Source: Janibacter limosus NBRC 16128 (lineage in GTDB: Bacteria > Actinomycetota > Actinomycetes > Actinomycetales > Dermatophilaceae). From it: a stretch of DNA of 64,000 bases. Where the stretch lies: assembly GCF_001570985.1 (NCBI RefSeq), contig NZ_BCSS01000016.1, forward strand, positions 1 to 64,000, given 5' to 3'. A program made the translations under genes and the position numbers. This document shows positions 54,775 through 63,144 of this stretch, piece after piece. The notes under the pieces were generated by a model. The model worked only from the letters and a program-made list of their open reading frames with translations. It did no database searches and had not been told where the DNA came from. Each line of letters opens with the position of its first letter. Position 1 is the first letter of the stretch.

Positions 54775-55694
54775 ACGATCTCTCCCGTCCACTCCTGGAC
54801 CGGCGCGGACATGAAGTACCGCGTGCCGATCGCGTCCGATGCCGCCATGACGGCGTCCTGCACCAGCTGCATCCGCTCGGGAAGGTCGTGCAGGACCGTG
54901 GCGGGGTTGCTGAACTCCAGCGAGGTGCGGATCTGACCGAGGATGCGACGGGCCTCGTCGGAGAAGCCCACCCGGTCCTTGTCCGGCGACAGGTTGATCA
55001 ACCGGTCCTCCGCCTCCTTCAGCGCGGCGATGACCGAGCGTGGGAAACGCCGGTCGAGCGTGAGGAAGGCCGCGGCCGTCCGGTCGGTGACGACTCCACG
55101 CATGGTGCGCAGCATGGCCTGCTGCGCGCCACAGCTGGCCAGGACCGAGCCCCAGCCGGGCCCGAAGTCGCTGGCACCCGTCGCCACGAGCCGGGCGGTC
55201 ATGTCAGCACGCTCCAGCGCGCGACCGAGCACGAGGAAGTCCCATGCGTCGTCGTGGCTCATCGTCGTGTCCGTCAGCCCGTCGAGGAGCGCAGCACGCT
55301 CCCGCACCCAGCCGAGGTGGTGCTGGGTGGCCCGCCCGGGGGTGAAGGCATTCCACCGGTGGTAGGTCGTGTTGATCGCCTCCCACATCTCGGTGGAGAC
55401 CGTCTCGCGGGCCCGCCGCGCATTTTCGCGGGCCTGGTGCCACGACCCGGAGACGGCGTTGGGGTTGTTGGCATCGAAGACGAGCATCCGGCTCGTCCCG
55501 GTGTAGTCGACCTCGCCGACCTCCTCGTAGCCCATGATCCCGCGCAGCACCATCGTGCAGGCGGTCTGCTCATCCGCTGCGGGGTCCTCCAGCAGCTGCA
55601 GGCGCAGGACGTCGACGATCCGGGCGGTGCCGTCGGCCCGCTCGACATAGCGGCCGATCCAAAAGAGTGAGTCCGCGATCCTGCTGAGCATCAC
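54771..55694 (-). CDS. Alpha-E domain protein (DUF403)
   Basis: A 307-residue all-helical protein. MLSRIADSLFWIGRYVERAD is the hallmark start, with LGRALERADMTARLVATGAS in the middle and the RFPRSVIAALKEAEDRLINL region later. The family is always linked to ATP-grasp and transglutaminase genes; its role is unknown, possibly as a carrier or accessory for peptide modification. The start is the GTG at 55694 (overlapping the ATP-grasp stop as GTGA) or the next ATG. Confidence 0.93.
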   Translation of the reverse strand: MMLSRIADSLFWIGRYVERADGTARIVDVLRLQLLEDPAADEQTACTMVLRGIMGYEEVGEVDYTGTSRMLVFDANNPNAVSGSWHQARENARRARETVSTEMWEAINTTYHRWNAFTPGRATQHHLGWVRERAALLDGLTDTTMSHDDAWDFLVLGRALERADMTARLVATGASDFGPGWGSVLASCGAQQAMLRTMRGVVTDRTAAAFLTLDRRFPRSVIAALKEAEDRLINLSPDKDRVGFSDEARRILGQIRTSLEFSNPATVLHDLPERMQLVQDAVMAASDAIGTRYFMSAPVQEWTGEIV

Positions 55695-57289
55695 AGCTCC
55701 TCCTCGCTGGGGTCCTGCGACTGCGACTGTGACTGGCTCTGGGTCGCTCCCGGCGCGGCATCACGCTCGTGCGTCCCGGCGCCGGTACCGAGGAAGATGA
55801 CCTCACGCTCGTCGACATCAGGGGTCAGCCGGTTGTAGCGACCGGCGAGGACCCAGGTGTCCTTGGACCCGCCTCCCTGGCTGGAGTTGACGACGAGCTG
55901 CCCCTCGGGGAGCGCGACGCGGGTGAGTCCGCCGGGCAGGACCTGCACGTCGTTGCCGTCGTTGACCGCAAAGGGCCGCAGGTCGACGTGTCGCGGACGC
56001 AGCTTGCCGTCGATGAGGGTGGGGACCGTCGACAGCTGCACCACCGGTTGGGCGATCCACCCGCGGGGGTCCTCCTGCAGCTTGGTGCGCAGCGCGTCGA
56101 GCTCCTCACCGCTGGCTGCCGGGCCGATGACCAGGCCCTTGCCACCCGAGCCGTCGACCGGCTTGGTGACCATCTCGTCCAAGCGCCCGAGGACCTCCTG
56201 CAGGGCCTCTGGCTCCTGGAGGCGATAGGTGTCGACATTGGGCAGGATCGGGTCCTCGTCGAGGTAGTACCGGGTCAGGTCCGGCACATAGGAGTAGACG
56301 AGCTTGTCGTCGGCCACGCCGTTGCCGATGGCATTGGCCAGGGTAACGCGGCCGGCGCGGACCGCGGAGATCAGTCCGGTCACGCCGAGCATCGAGTCGC
56401 GGCGGAAGTGCACCGGGTCGAGGAAGTCGTCATCGATGCGTCGGTAGATGACGTCGACGCGCTCCTCCCCGTGGGTGGTGCGCATCCGCACCTCGCCACC
56501 GCGGACGACGAGGTCACGGCCCTCGACGAGCTCGACGCCCATCATCCGGGCGAGGAGCGTGTGCTCGAAGTAGGCGCTGTTGTAGACGCCGGGGGTGAGG
56601 ACGACGACCGTCGGGTCGGCCCTCCCTTCGGGCGCCGAGGCGCGCAGTGCCTGCAGGAGCATCCGCGGGTAGTCGTGCACCGGCCGGATGCGCATGGTGG
56701 CGAAGGCCTCGGGGAAGACATTGGTCATCGCGCGACGATTGGCGATGACGTACGAGACGCCCGACGGCACCCGCACATTGTCCTCGAGGACGCGGAAGGT
56801 GCCCTCCTCGTCGCGGATGAGGTCGATGCCGCTGACGTGTGCGCGCACGCCATTGGGTGGGCGCAGGCCGGTCACGGCGCGGTGGTAGTGACTGGAGGTG
56901 GAGATGAGCTTCCACGGGATGATGCCGTCCTCGACCGCCCGCGGGAGGCCACTCGGGCGGCTGTAGATGTCATCGAGGAAGGCCTCGAGCACCTTGACCC
57001 GCTGGGCGACACCGAGCTCGACGTCCTGCCAGGCCTCCGCGTCGATCACGCGAGGGACCGCGTCCAGAGGGAAGGGACGCTCCTCGCCGGCGTGGTCGAA
57101 GGTCACGCCCTGCTCGAAGAACATCCGGGCGAGGGCGTCCGCGCGATCCTTCAGCTCCTGCGGCTCCATGGAGCGAAGGGTGTGGTGGATCGGCTTGTAC
57201 GGCTGGCGGGGTTCACCCCCTTCGTCCAGCATCTCGTCCCATGCCGCACCGCGTGCGTATGTCCCGAAGAGAGAGTCACTGTCAGTCAC
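55691..57289 (-). CDS. Circularly permuted ATP-grasp protein
   Basis: A 532-residue protein of the circularly permuted type 2 ATP-grasp group (DUF404/DUF407). SGIDLIRDEEGTFRVLEDNV, RVPSGVSYVIANRRAM, then TPGVYNSAYFEHTLLARMMG and VTKPVDGSGGKGLVIGPAAS supply the ATP-binding parts. Such enzymes join a carboxylate to an amine, so a peptide ligase role is likely. The GTG at 57287-57289 is taken as the start. The C-terminus ends in alternating Gln-Ser, encoded by a hexanucleotide-like repeat. It heads the ATP-grasp / alpha-E / transglutaminase operon. Confidence 0.92.
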   Translation of the reverse strand: MTDSDSLFGTYARGAAWDEMLDEGGEPRQPYKPIHHTLRSMEPQELKDRADALARMFFEQGVTFDHAGEERPFPLDAVPRVIDAEAWQDVELGVAQRVKVLEAFLDDIYSRPSGLPRAVEDGIIPWKLISTSSHYHRAVTGLRPPNGVRAHVSGIDLIRDEEGTFRVLEDNVRVPSGVSYVIANRRAMTNVFPEAFATMRIRPVHDYPRMLLQALRASAPEGRADPTVVVLTPGVYNSAYFEHTLLARMMGVELVEGRDLVVRGGEVRMRTTHGEERVDVIYRRIDDDFLDPVHFRRDSMLGVTGLISAVRAGRVTLANAIGNGVADDKLVYSYVPDLTRYYLDEDPILPNVDTYRLQEPEALQEVLGRLDEMVTKPVDGSGGKGLVIGPAASGEELDALRTKLQEDPRGWIAQPVVQLSTVPTLIDGKLRPRHVDLRPFAVNDGNDVQVLPGGLTRVALPEGQLVVNSSQGGGSKDTWVLAGRYNRLTPDVDEREVIFLGTGAGTHERDAAPGATQSQSQSQSQDPSEEEL

Positions 57290-57340
57290 GGCGCCCACAC
57301 TACGCAGACGGGACCTCACAACGGCGGACGAGCGGCGAGG

Positions 57341-57730
57341 TCAGCCGTTGTAGTGCTGCCAGAGGCCGTACGCACTCGGGTTGAGCGGGGCCCCGACGTC
57401 CGCCGTACTCAGCTGGCCGCCGGCGTACTCGCCGTGCACATAGATCATGAGATTGACGTCCGCGTCACCACCGATTTCGTCCGACAGTGCCCGCAGTGCC
57501 GCGTCAAAGACCTGCTTCGCCGCCGCCTCGTCGTCCGGGAGCTGCACTCCCCCACGCAGGGAACGACTACCGCCCCCGGGCTTCTCGATCGTCAGGTTAC
57601 TGCCCTCGACCCCGTCGACTGCACGAACGACCTCGTTGAGCCGGTCGGCATCGAGGCCGCCTCGACCGCAAGCAGCGAGCACTGTGGAGATGAATCCCAT
57701 GGTCAACACCGTTCTCCGGGTCGTCGGCAT
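57341..57730 (-). CDS. Small lipoprotein downstream of the WXG100-lipase gene
   Basis: A 129-residue predicted lipoprotein: MPTTRRTVLTMGFISTVLAA then C21 in an LAAC lipobox, so the mature part is anchored outside the membrane. The mature domain (RLNEVVRAVDGVEGSNLTIE, DADVNLMIYVHGEYAGGQLS) was not recognised in any family. The start is the ATG at 57728-57730; a GTG six codons earlier would add residues before the signal. It begins 29 bases after the stop of the WXG100-lipase gene on the same strand. Location and type suggest an immunity protein for that lipase, but this is inference. Confidence 0.72.
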   Translation of the reverse strand: MPTTRRTVLTMGFISTVLAACGRGGLDADRLNEVVRAVDGVEGSNLTIEKPGGGSRSLRGGVQLPDDEAAAKQVFDAALRALSDEIGGDADVNLMIYVHGEYAGGQLSTADVGAPLNPSAYGLWQHYNG

Positions 57731-57759
57731 GGCGTCGACTCTAGCCACCGTCCGAGCGC

Positions 57760-59451
57760 TCAGTCGTCGTACTCCCTGCGCAGCTCGACATCGCGTCCGG
57801 ACACCTGCGAGCCGTCGTGCTCACCCACGATGAAGTTGTCGAGTCCCTCCTCGTATGCCTGCAGGGCAGGGTCGTGCGAGGCCTGCACCGAGTTTGCGTA
57901 CAGGGCGTGGCTGTGGTTGTCGATCGGGTTGATCCCCCACCCCGGGCTGTCGAGCACCACGCGGGTCTCGCCGGGTCCGTTGCCGGTGAACATCTGGTGG
58001 ACATTGGGCAAGCCGAGGTAGTGGTCGCCCAGGTCCAGACGCGGCACGACGTCCCCGCGGTGCTGGAGGTTGAGTGCCTGCACGTCATCGGGGATGTCGA
58101 AGCCGTCCACCGGAGACCCGTAGGTGACCGAGTGGGTGACGTTGAAGTCGTCGGTGAAGGCGGGGTCGGACAGCAGCGCGTTGGTGATGATCCCGCCCTG
58201 GGAGTGGCCGACGAGCATCACCGGGTCGTCCGACTCGACGCCCGCCGCGGTCAAGGCGTCCTGCACGGCCTGCATGGCAGCGGTCTGCTCCCCGGAGATG
58301 CTGGCGAGGTTGCCGGTGAGGTCCAAGGGGTTGGCGTCCGTGTGCGGCCACCACCGCTCGGTTCCCGGGACGTTGACGATGTAGGACGTCTCGCCGTCCT
58401 TGGTCACCTCGGTGACACGGACACTGCCGGAGCCGTCCTCGCCGCGGACCTCGTAGGCGTCCGAGGTGCTCCGCAGGATCTCGTCGAGGGAGGTCGGAGG
58501 ACGCAGCTCGGGGTGCGTGCCAGCGTCATTGCTGACCTGCGAGTCTCCCAGCTCGGTGACCTCCCCTGCGCGTCCGTGGCCGTCGTCGAGGATGTGGCGG
58601 TCAGCGCCCGTGAGGATGTTGGTGAGCACACCGACACCGGTGCCGCCGACCATCAGGACGCTCGCGACGACCTCGGAGATCCGCGGCAGACGCCCCTCCG
58701 TGAAGATCTGCGTGAACTGACCGAGCAGGTTGACCTGGGCCTCGACGTTGCGGATGAAGCCGTCACCGATGCCGTCCAACCACTGGGCGACGTCGGCAGC
58801 CACTGACTTGGCCTGCTGGCCGATCCAGCTGAGCCCCTCCGTGGCCTGCCCGCCCAACCAGGCGAGCCCGTCCTTGGCCTCGCCACCGAGCCAGTCGAGT
58901 CCGTCCTTGACATCGCCGGCGGTGTCCTTGGCGGTGTCGATGACGTCCGTACCGAAGTCCTTGACATCCCCGGCCGTGTCCTTGACCTCGTCGACGACAT
59001 CACCGACCTTGTCCTTCGCCCTGCTGAACAGGTTGCCGTCGTCGTCCTCCTCCTCTTCCTCGTCCTCGTCGTCGGGCTCGCTGTCCAGGATGTCCTTGCC
59101 GAAGTCCTTGTCGGCGAAGCGTGTCCACCACGGCTCGTCAGCCGTGCGATCGGTCCACCCCCCGTTGCCCGGGGTGCCGGCACCACCAGATGCACTCTCC
59201 TGCTGCTCGGCCTGCCCCAGCAGATCATCGGCCGCCCGGCGCAGGGCCTCGGCCATCCGCTCGAGCGCCGGCGACTGAGACGTCCACCCCTTGTCGAACT
59301 GCTCCAGGTCCGTCCCGCTCCACGCCTCTCGCAGGATGGCCAGCTGGCCATCCCCCTGCTGACGGACATCACCAGCGGTCTGGGCAGAGGTGCGGATCTG
59401 CCCGGCGACCTCTCGGACCCGGGCGAGGTCCATCCCCTCGCTGAGACTCAT
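57760..59451 (-). CDS. WXG100-lipase fusion protein, candidate type VII secretion effector
   Basis: A 563-residue protein with three parts. Residues 1-90 form a WXG100-like helical hairpin with the WSG turn at 44-46. Residues 120-140 are very acidic. Residues 150-230 contain repeated helices of the type DTAGDVKDFGTDVIDTAKDT and GLDWLGGEAKDGLAWLGGQA, and 261-280 is hydrophobic. The last 200 residues form an alpha/beta hydrolase: the nucleophile S417 in VGHSQGG, D467 in HRGDVVPRLD and a His in NPIDNHSHALY (513 or 515) are a plausible triad. There is no Sec signal, so export would be by an ESX/type VII system, not seen in this window. Target and toxicity are unproven. Its ATG overlaps the stop of the upstream gene. 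Confidence 0.85.
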   Translation of the reverse strand: MSLSEGMDLARVREVAGQIRTSAQTAGDVRQQGDGQLAILREAWSGTDLEQFDKGWTSQSPALERMAEALRRAADDLLGQAEQQESASGGAGTPGNGGWTDRTADEPWWTRFADKDFGKDILDSEPDDEDEEEEEDDDGNLFSRAKDKVGDVVDEVKDTAGDVKDFGTDVIDTAKDTAGDVKDGLDWLGGEAKDGLAWLGGQATEGLSWIGQQAKSVAADVAQWLDGIGDGFIRNVEAQVNLLGQFTQIFTEGRLPRISEVVASVLMVGGTGVGVLTNILTGADRHILDDGHGRAGEVTELGDSQVSNDAGTHPELRPPTSLDEILRSTSDAYEVRGEDGSGSVRVTEVTKDGETSYIVNVPGTERWWPHTDANPLDLTGNLASISGEQTAAMQAVQDALTAAGVESDDPVMLVGHSQGGIITNALLSDPAFTDDFNVTHSVTYGSPVDGFDIPDDVQALNLQHRGDVVPRLDLGDHYLGLPNVHQMFTGNGPGETRVVLDSPGWGINPIDNHSHALYANSVQASHDPALQAYEEGLDNFIVGEHDGSQVSGRDVELRREYDD

Positions 59452-60296
59452 CGGCCCGCAGCCTCGGTCGCGATCTCGCTCACGAGGTTGTACGCACCCG
59501 TGACGTACCAGATGAGGTCGGCTGCCAGGTCCCCGTCCTCCACAGCGACCACCGCCACGGCATCAGGCGTGGAGCGCAGGGAGTACAGCTGCTCCCCCAC
59601 GACCGTCCAGCGGCAGGCGCCGACGGGTGTCACGTCGTCGGGGCCGGTGACGGCGCCCACGAGCAGGGCAACCTCCGCGGACCCACCGGCCAGCACTGCG
59701 CGCAGCTCCGGGTCGAGCTCGGGCGCGGTCTCGAGGATCTCCGCGGGGGTGCGACCGAGTGGGTCGCCCTCGAGCCGCTGCGCGAGCTGCTCGACGGCCT
59801 CCGGCGTCACCTTCAGGTCTCTCTGTCGCGAGGGTGGCGTGATGTGCAGCGGGGCACGGAGGGCATCGCGTGGGGGCAGGACCCGACGCACCGCCAACCA
59901 CAGGTCCTCGGGCGGGAAGGCGACCAGCTCGACCGCTTCCTCGCGGGACACCGGCTCGTAGGCCGTGGGCGTCGTCCGCAGCGCCACGCGCTGGGTGCGA
60001 CACAGTCCGAGACCCGGCAGGAGCGAGATCTCGGACTCGAAGGAGACCTCACCCTCGCGCGCCACGATCTTGATCTGGACGGGAGCTGCGGGGGACGCGG
60101 CAAGGGCGTCGGACCAGGCGGGCAGCAGCGCTCTCCCTGCGGCGAGACCTGCCCTCTCGAGCTCGGCCCAGACGGCGGGATCCTCTGCGCCGGCCGTTGC
60201 CTCACTGGTCGCGACCCCGACGGCGGTGTCGAAGGCTGCCTGCGTCATCCGGCGGATCTTGGCCGAGCGCTGCGGCTCGCCGGTCTGCGCGGTCAT
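59448..60296 (-). CDS. Hypothetical protein coupled to the WXG100-lipase gene, possibly EspG-like
   Basis: A 282-residue soluble protein without signal peptide. The N-terminus is helical (MTQAAFDTAVGVATSEATAG), followed by beta-rich stretches (VQIKIVAREGEVSFESEISL, RWTVVGEQLYSLRSTPDAVA) and a last helix, GDLAADLIWYVTGAYNLVSE. The overall size, the alternating strands and helices and the link to a WXG100-type gene recall EspG secretion chaperones, but I see no decisive motif. The ATG at 60294-60296 has a GGGGAG. The stop overlaps the next start (ATGA), so chaperone or carrier function for the effector is plausible. Confidence 0.7.
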   Translation of the reverse strand: MTAQTGEPQRSAKIRRMTQAAFDTAVGVATSEATAGAEDPAVWAELERAGLAAGRALLPAWSDALAASPAAPVQIKIVAREGEVSFESEISLLPGLGLCRTQRVALRTTPTAYEPVSREEAVELVAFPPEDLWLAVRRVLPPRDALRAPLHITPPSRQRDLKVTPEAVEQLAQRLEGDPLGRTPAEILETAPELDPELRAVLAGGSAEVALLVGAVTGPDDVTPVGACRWTVVGEQLYSLRSTPDAVAVVAVEDGDLAADLIWYVTGAYNLVSEIATEAAGR

Positions 60297-60390
60297 GGGC
60301 TCCCCTGTCGTCGTCGACCGGAGCGGACACCGGTCCTCGACAACAAACTAGGGCCGCGGACCCCTCGCGGGAATGGGGAGTGCTCCCCGG

Positions 60391-61026
60391 TCAGTCCCGC
60401 TGATGCTCCGGCTGGGCGTCGAGCGCCTCGGCGATGACGACCCTGGCCACGTCGCTGCCGTACCCCTTGCGCGCGAGCATCCCGGCGAGGCGACGCGTCT
60501 GGACGGTGCGGTCCAGGCCATGCATGGAGCGCAGCTTTTTGGCGACGAGCTCATGGGCGCGGGCCCGCTCGTCCTCCGGGTCGACCTCGTCGAGCACCGC
60601 CTGGGCGAGCTCCTCGTCGACCCCCTTTTTGCGCAGCTCGTGGGACAACGCCCGGCGGGCCAGGCCGCGCCCGGCCTGCTTGGAGCGGACGAAGGCCTGC
60701 GCGTAGGCCTCGTCGTCGACCAGCCCCACCTGCTCGAAGCGGTCGAGCACCTCGGCCGCGACATCGTCGGGGCAGTCCTTGCGGCGCAGCGCCTTTTCCA
60801 GCTCGGACCTCGACTTGGGCGACCCAGTCAGCAGTCGCAGGACGACGGCACGGGCCACGGCGTACGGGTCGGCGTCCGCGTCCTTGGTCTGCGGGTCGGG
60901 GGGTGGCGCCTGCGCGCCCTGGTCTTCCCTGATCTGGTCCGGCACCGGCGTGCCTGCCTCGACAGCGGAGACCGCCGCACGCAGCCCTTCGAGCGTGCGT
61001 GCGGCGGCGGCCTCGTCAGTGCTCAT
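60391..61026 (-). CDS. recX: RecX, regulator of RecA
   Basis: A 211-residue helical protein that modulates RecA filaments. The tandem three-helix repeats show AVARAVVLRLLTGSPKSRSE, VGLVDDEAYAQAFVRSKQAG and GLARRALSHELRKKGVDEEL, which are typical. About 55 N-terminal residues rich in Asp, Pro and Gln are outside the family core. It starts eight bases after the recA stop and shares the recA SOS-controlled transcript. The usual downstream gene miaB has been pushed 6.5 kb away. Confidence 0.95.
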   Translation of the reverse strand: MSTDEAAAARTLEGLRAAVSAVEAGTPVPDQIREDQGAQAPPPDPQTKDADADPYAVARAVVLRLLTGSPKSRSELEKALRRKDCPDDVAAEVLDRFEQVGLVDDEAYAQAFVRSKQAGRGLARRALSHELRKKGVDEELAQAVLDEVDPEDERARAHELVAKKLRSMHGLDRTVQTRRLAGMLARKGYGSDVARVVIAEALDAQPEHQRD

Positions 61027-61034
61027 CCGATGCC

Positions 61035-62108
61035 TCAGAAGTCGACCGGGACCTCGGCCGGCTCGTCGGCCGACTCCTCGACGGGTCGGACACCGATGCC
61101 GAGCTTGGTCTTGATCTTGGCCTCGATCTCCTCGCCGAGCAGCGGGTTGTCCTTGAGGAACTTGCGGGCATTTTCCTTGCCCTGGCCCATCTGGTCGCCC
61201 TCGTAGGTGTACCAGGCGCCCGCCTTGCGGACGAAGCCGTGCTCGACGCCCATGTCGATCAGGCCACCCTCACGCGAGATGCCCTGGCCGTAGAGGATGT
61301 CGAACTCGGCCTGCTTGAAGGGCGGCGAGACCTTGTTCTTGACGACCTTGACGCGGGTGCGGTTACCGACCGCGTCGGTGCCGTCCTTGAGCGTCTCGAT
61401 GCGACGCACGTCGAGACGGACCGAGGCGTAGAACTTCAGCGCCTTGCCACCCGTGGTCGTCTCGGGCGAGCCGAACATGACGCCGATCTTTTCGCGGAGC
61501 TGGTTGATGAAGATCGCGGTGGTGCCCGAGGTGCTCAGCGCACCCGTGATCTTGCGCAGGGCCTGGCTCATCAGGCGGGCCTGCAGACCGACGTGGCTGT
61601 CACCCATCTCGCCCTCGATCTCGGCGCGGGGGACGAGTGCCGCGACGGAGTCGATGACGATGATGTCGAGTGCACCGGAACGGATGAGCATGTCGGCGAT
61701 CTCGAGAGCCTGCTCACCGGTGTCCGGCTGGCTGACCAGGAGGGCGTCGGTGTCGACGCCCAGCTTCTTGGCGTAGTCAGGGTCGAGCGCGTGCTCGGCG
61801 TCGATGAAGGCCGCGATGCCACCGCCACGCTGGGCGCTGGCGACGGCGTGCAGGGCGACGGTCGTCTTGCCGGAGGACTCCGGACCGTAGATCTCGACGA
61901 CTCGACCGCGGGGCAGCCCGCCGATGCCGAGGGCCACGTCCAACGCGATCGACCCGGTGGGGATGACCGCGATCGGAGGGCGGATGTCGTCGCCGAGGCG
62001 CATGACCGCGCCCTTGCCGTGGGCCTTCTCGATCTGGCCCATGACATTGTCGAGGGACTTGAGCTTCTGCTCCTGGAGCTTGCTGTCGATGGCGGTGACG
62101 TCAGCCAT
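61035..62108 (-). CDS. recA: Recombinase RecA
   Basis: A 357-residue recombinase. Walker [10 protein letters not shown] is at 75-83, followed by [20 protein letters not shown], the LIVIDS-like Walker B in [20 protein letters not shown], and loop L2 [20 protein letters not shown]. There is no intein, unlike some mycobacterial recA genes. The start is the ATG at 62106-62108. An SOS box lies about 175 bases upstream. It stands at the head of recA-recX. Confidence 0.98.
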   Translation of the reverse strand: MADVTAIDSKLQEQKLKSLDNVMGQIEKAHGKGAVMRLGDDIRPPIAVIPTGSIALDVALGIGGLPRGRVVEIYGPESSGKTTVALHAVASAQRGGGIAAFIDAEHALDPDYAKKLGVDTDALLVSQPDTGEQALEIADMLIRSGALDIIVIDSVAALVPRAEIEGEMGDSHVGLQARLMSQALRKITGALSTSGTTAIFINQLREKIGVMFGSPETTTGGKALKFYASVRLDVRRIETLKDGTDAVGNRTRVKVVKNKVSPPFKQAEFDILYGQGISREGGLIDMGVEHGFVRKAGAWYTYEGDQMGQGKENARKFLKDNPLLGEEIEAKIKTKLGIGVRPVEESADEPAEVPVDF

Positions 62109-62282
62109 GCCACACCTTCCTGAATCATCGTGTCGGGCGCGTCCACCGGCGACCAGATCTGCACAGTGGGACGTCTCGTGCTGTCTGGTCAGACGCTAGG
62201 AGCCACCACCGACAACGGTCCACAACTGCCCTGGGGCTGTGGACGCCGGTGTCGTCGGCCGAGCACCTGTGGAAGACGCTAC

Positions 62283-62298
62283 CCGAACACGTGTTCGA
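62283..62298. promoter_or_regulatory. SOS box (LexA site) upstream of recA
   Basis: CCGAAC-ACGT-GTTCGA differs from the perfect LexA consensus by one base in the left arm. It lies in the 244-base gap between recA and the ABC permease gene upstream, 175 bases before the recA start, so the SOS promoter would give a long leader. The rest of the gap shows no gene. Confidence 0.85.
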
Positions 62299-62352
62299 GG
62301 GCGGGAGCGGCGCGCCGACACGCCGCGAGTCCCCCTTCGCCGCGGTCCTCGC

Positions 62353-63144
62353 TCAGGAGCGCAGCAGCGTCTCGATGCGCCGGGAGGTCGCCCAGATCCC
62401 CACGACACCCAGCACGACGAGGTAGGCGACGTGCCAGAGCAGACCCCAGCCGACCTCGCCGAGCATCAGCCCGCGCTCCAGCGCGACCCCGTGGTACAGC
62501 GGCGTCGCCATGACGATCGGCTGGGCCCAGCCCGGGTAGGTCGCCAGCGGGAAGAAGGTGGCGGACAGCAGGAAGAGCGGTTGGATGACCAGCATGATCC
62601 AGTCGAAGTCGACCCACGAGCGCATGAAGGTCGTGGCAAACATGCCGACCGCGGAGAAGGCCAGCCCGATGAAGACCGCCGCGGGCACCGCGAGCACCGA
62701 CCACCAGGACTCGACGACCCCGACCGCGAGGGCGACGAGGTAGAAGACGAGCGCATAGACCCCGCCACGGATCAACGACCAGACCACCTCGCCGACGGCG
62801 ATGTCCCGCGGGCCCAGTGGCGTGGCGAGCATCGCGTCGTAGATGCGGGCGTACTTCAGCTTGAAGAAGACATTGAAGGTCGAGTCCATGACCGCGCCGT
62901 TCATCGCGGAGCTGGCGAGCATGGCCGGCGCGACGAAGGCCGCATAGGTGACCTGTGATCCCCCGTCCGTCATGACGAAGGGGACCAGCGACCCGACGCC
63001 GATGCCGAGCGAGAAGAGGTAGAAGACCGGCTCGGCGAAGCCGGTGACGAAGGCCGCCCACTGCCGCCGGAAGCTCACGACATTGCGCTCCACGACCGTG
63101 CGCCACATCGCCAGGCCGGGCGTCAGGACACCACTCACGCTCAC
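62353..63144 (-). CDS. ABC-2 type transporter permease (second)
   Basis: A 263-residue permease with six helices. SFRRQWAAFVTGFAEPVFYL and KYARIYDAMLATPLGPRDIA are typical of ABC-2 (DrrB/NodJ-like) permeases; the latter is the conserved cytoplasmic coupling segment. The GTG at 63142-63144 overlaps the stop of the first permease gene (GTGA); a second GTG two codons later also fits. The longer frame upstream lies in that gene and was not used. It forms one exporter with the next two genes. Confidence 0.92.
   Translation of the reverse strand: MSVSGVLTPGLAMWRTVVERNVVSFRRQWAAFVTGFAEPVFYLFSLGIGVGSLVPFVMTDGGSQVTYAAFVAPAMLASSAMNGAVMDSTFNVFFKLKYARIYDAMLATPLGPRDIAVGEVVWSLIRGGVYALVFYLVALAVGVVESWWSVLAVPAAVFIGLAFSAVGMFATTFMRSWVDFDWIMLVIQPLFLLSATFFPLATYPGWAQPIVMATPLYHGVALERGLMLGEVGWGLLWHVAYLVVLGVVGIWATSRRIETLLRS

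Noticed and set aside
60340-60400. Possible terminator between recX and the EspG-like gene (GGGGAG-TG-CTCCCC)
   Set aside because: The stem is only six base pairs with a two-base loop, and part of it overlaps recX coding sequence.
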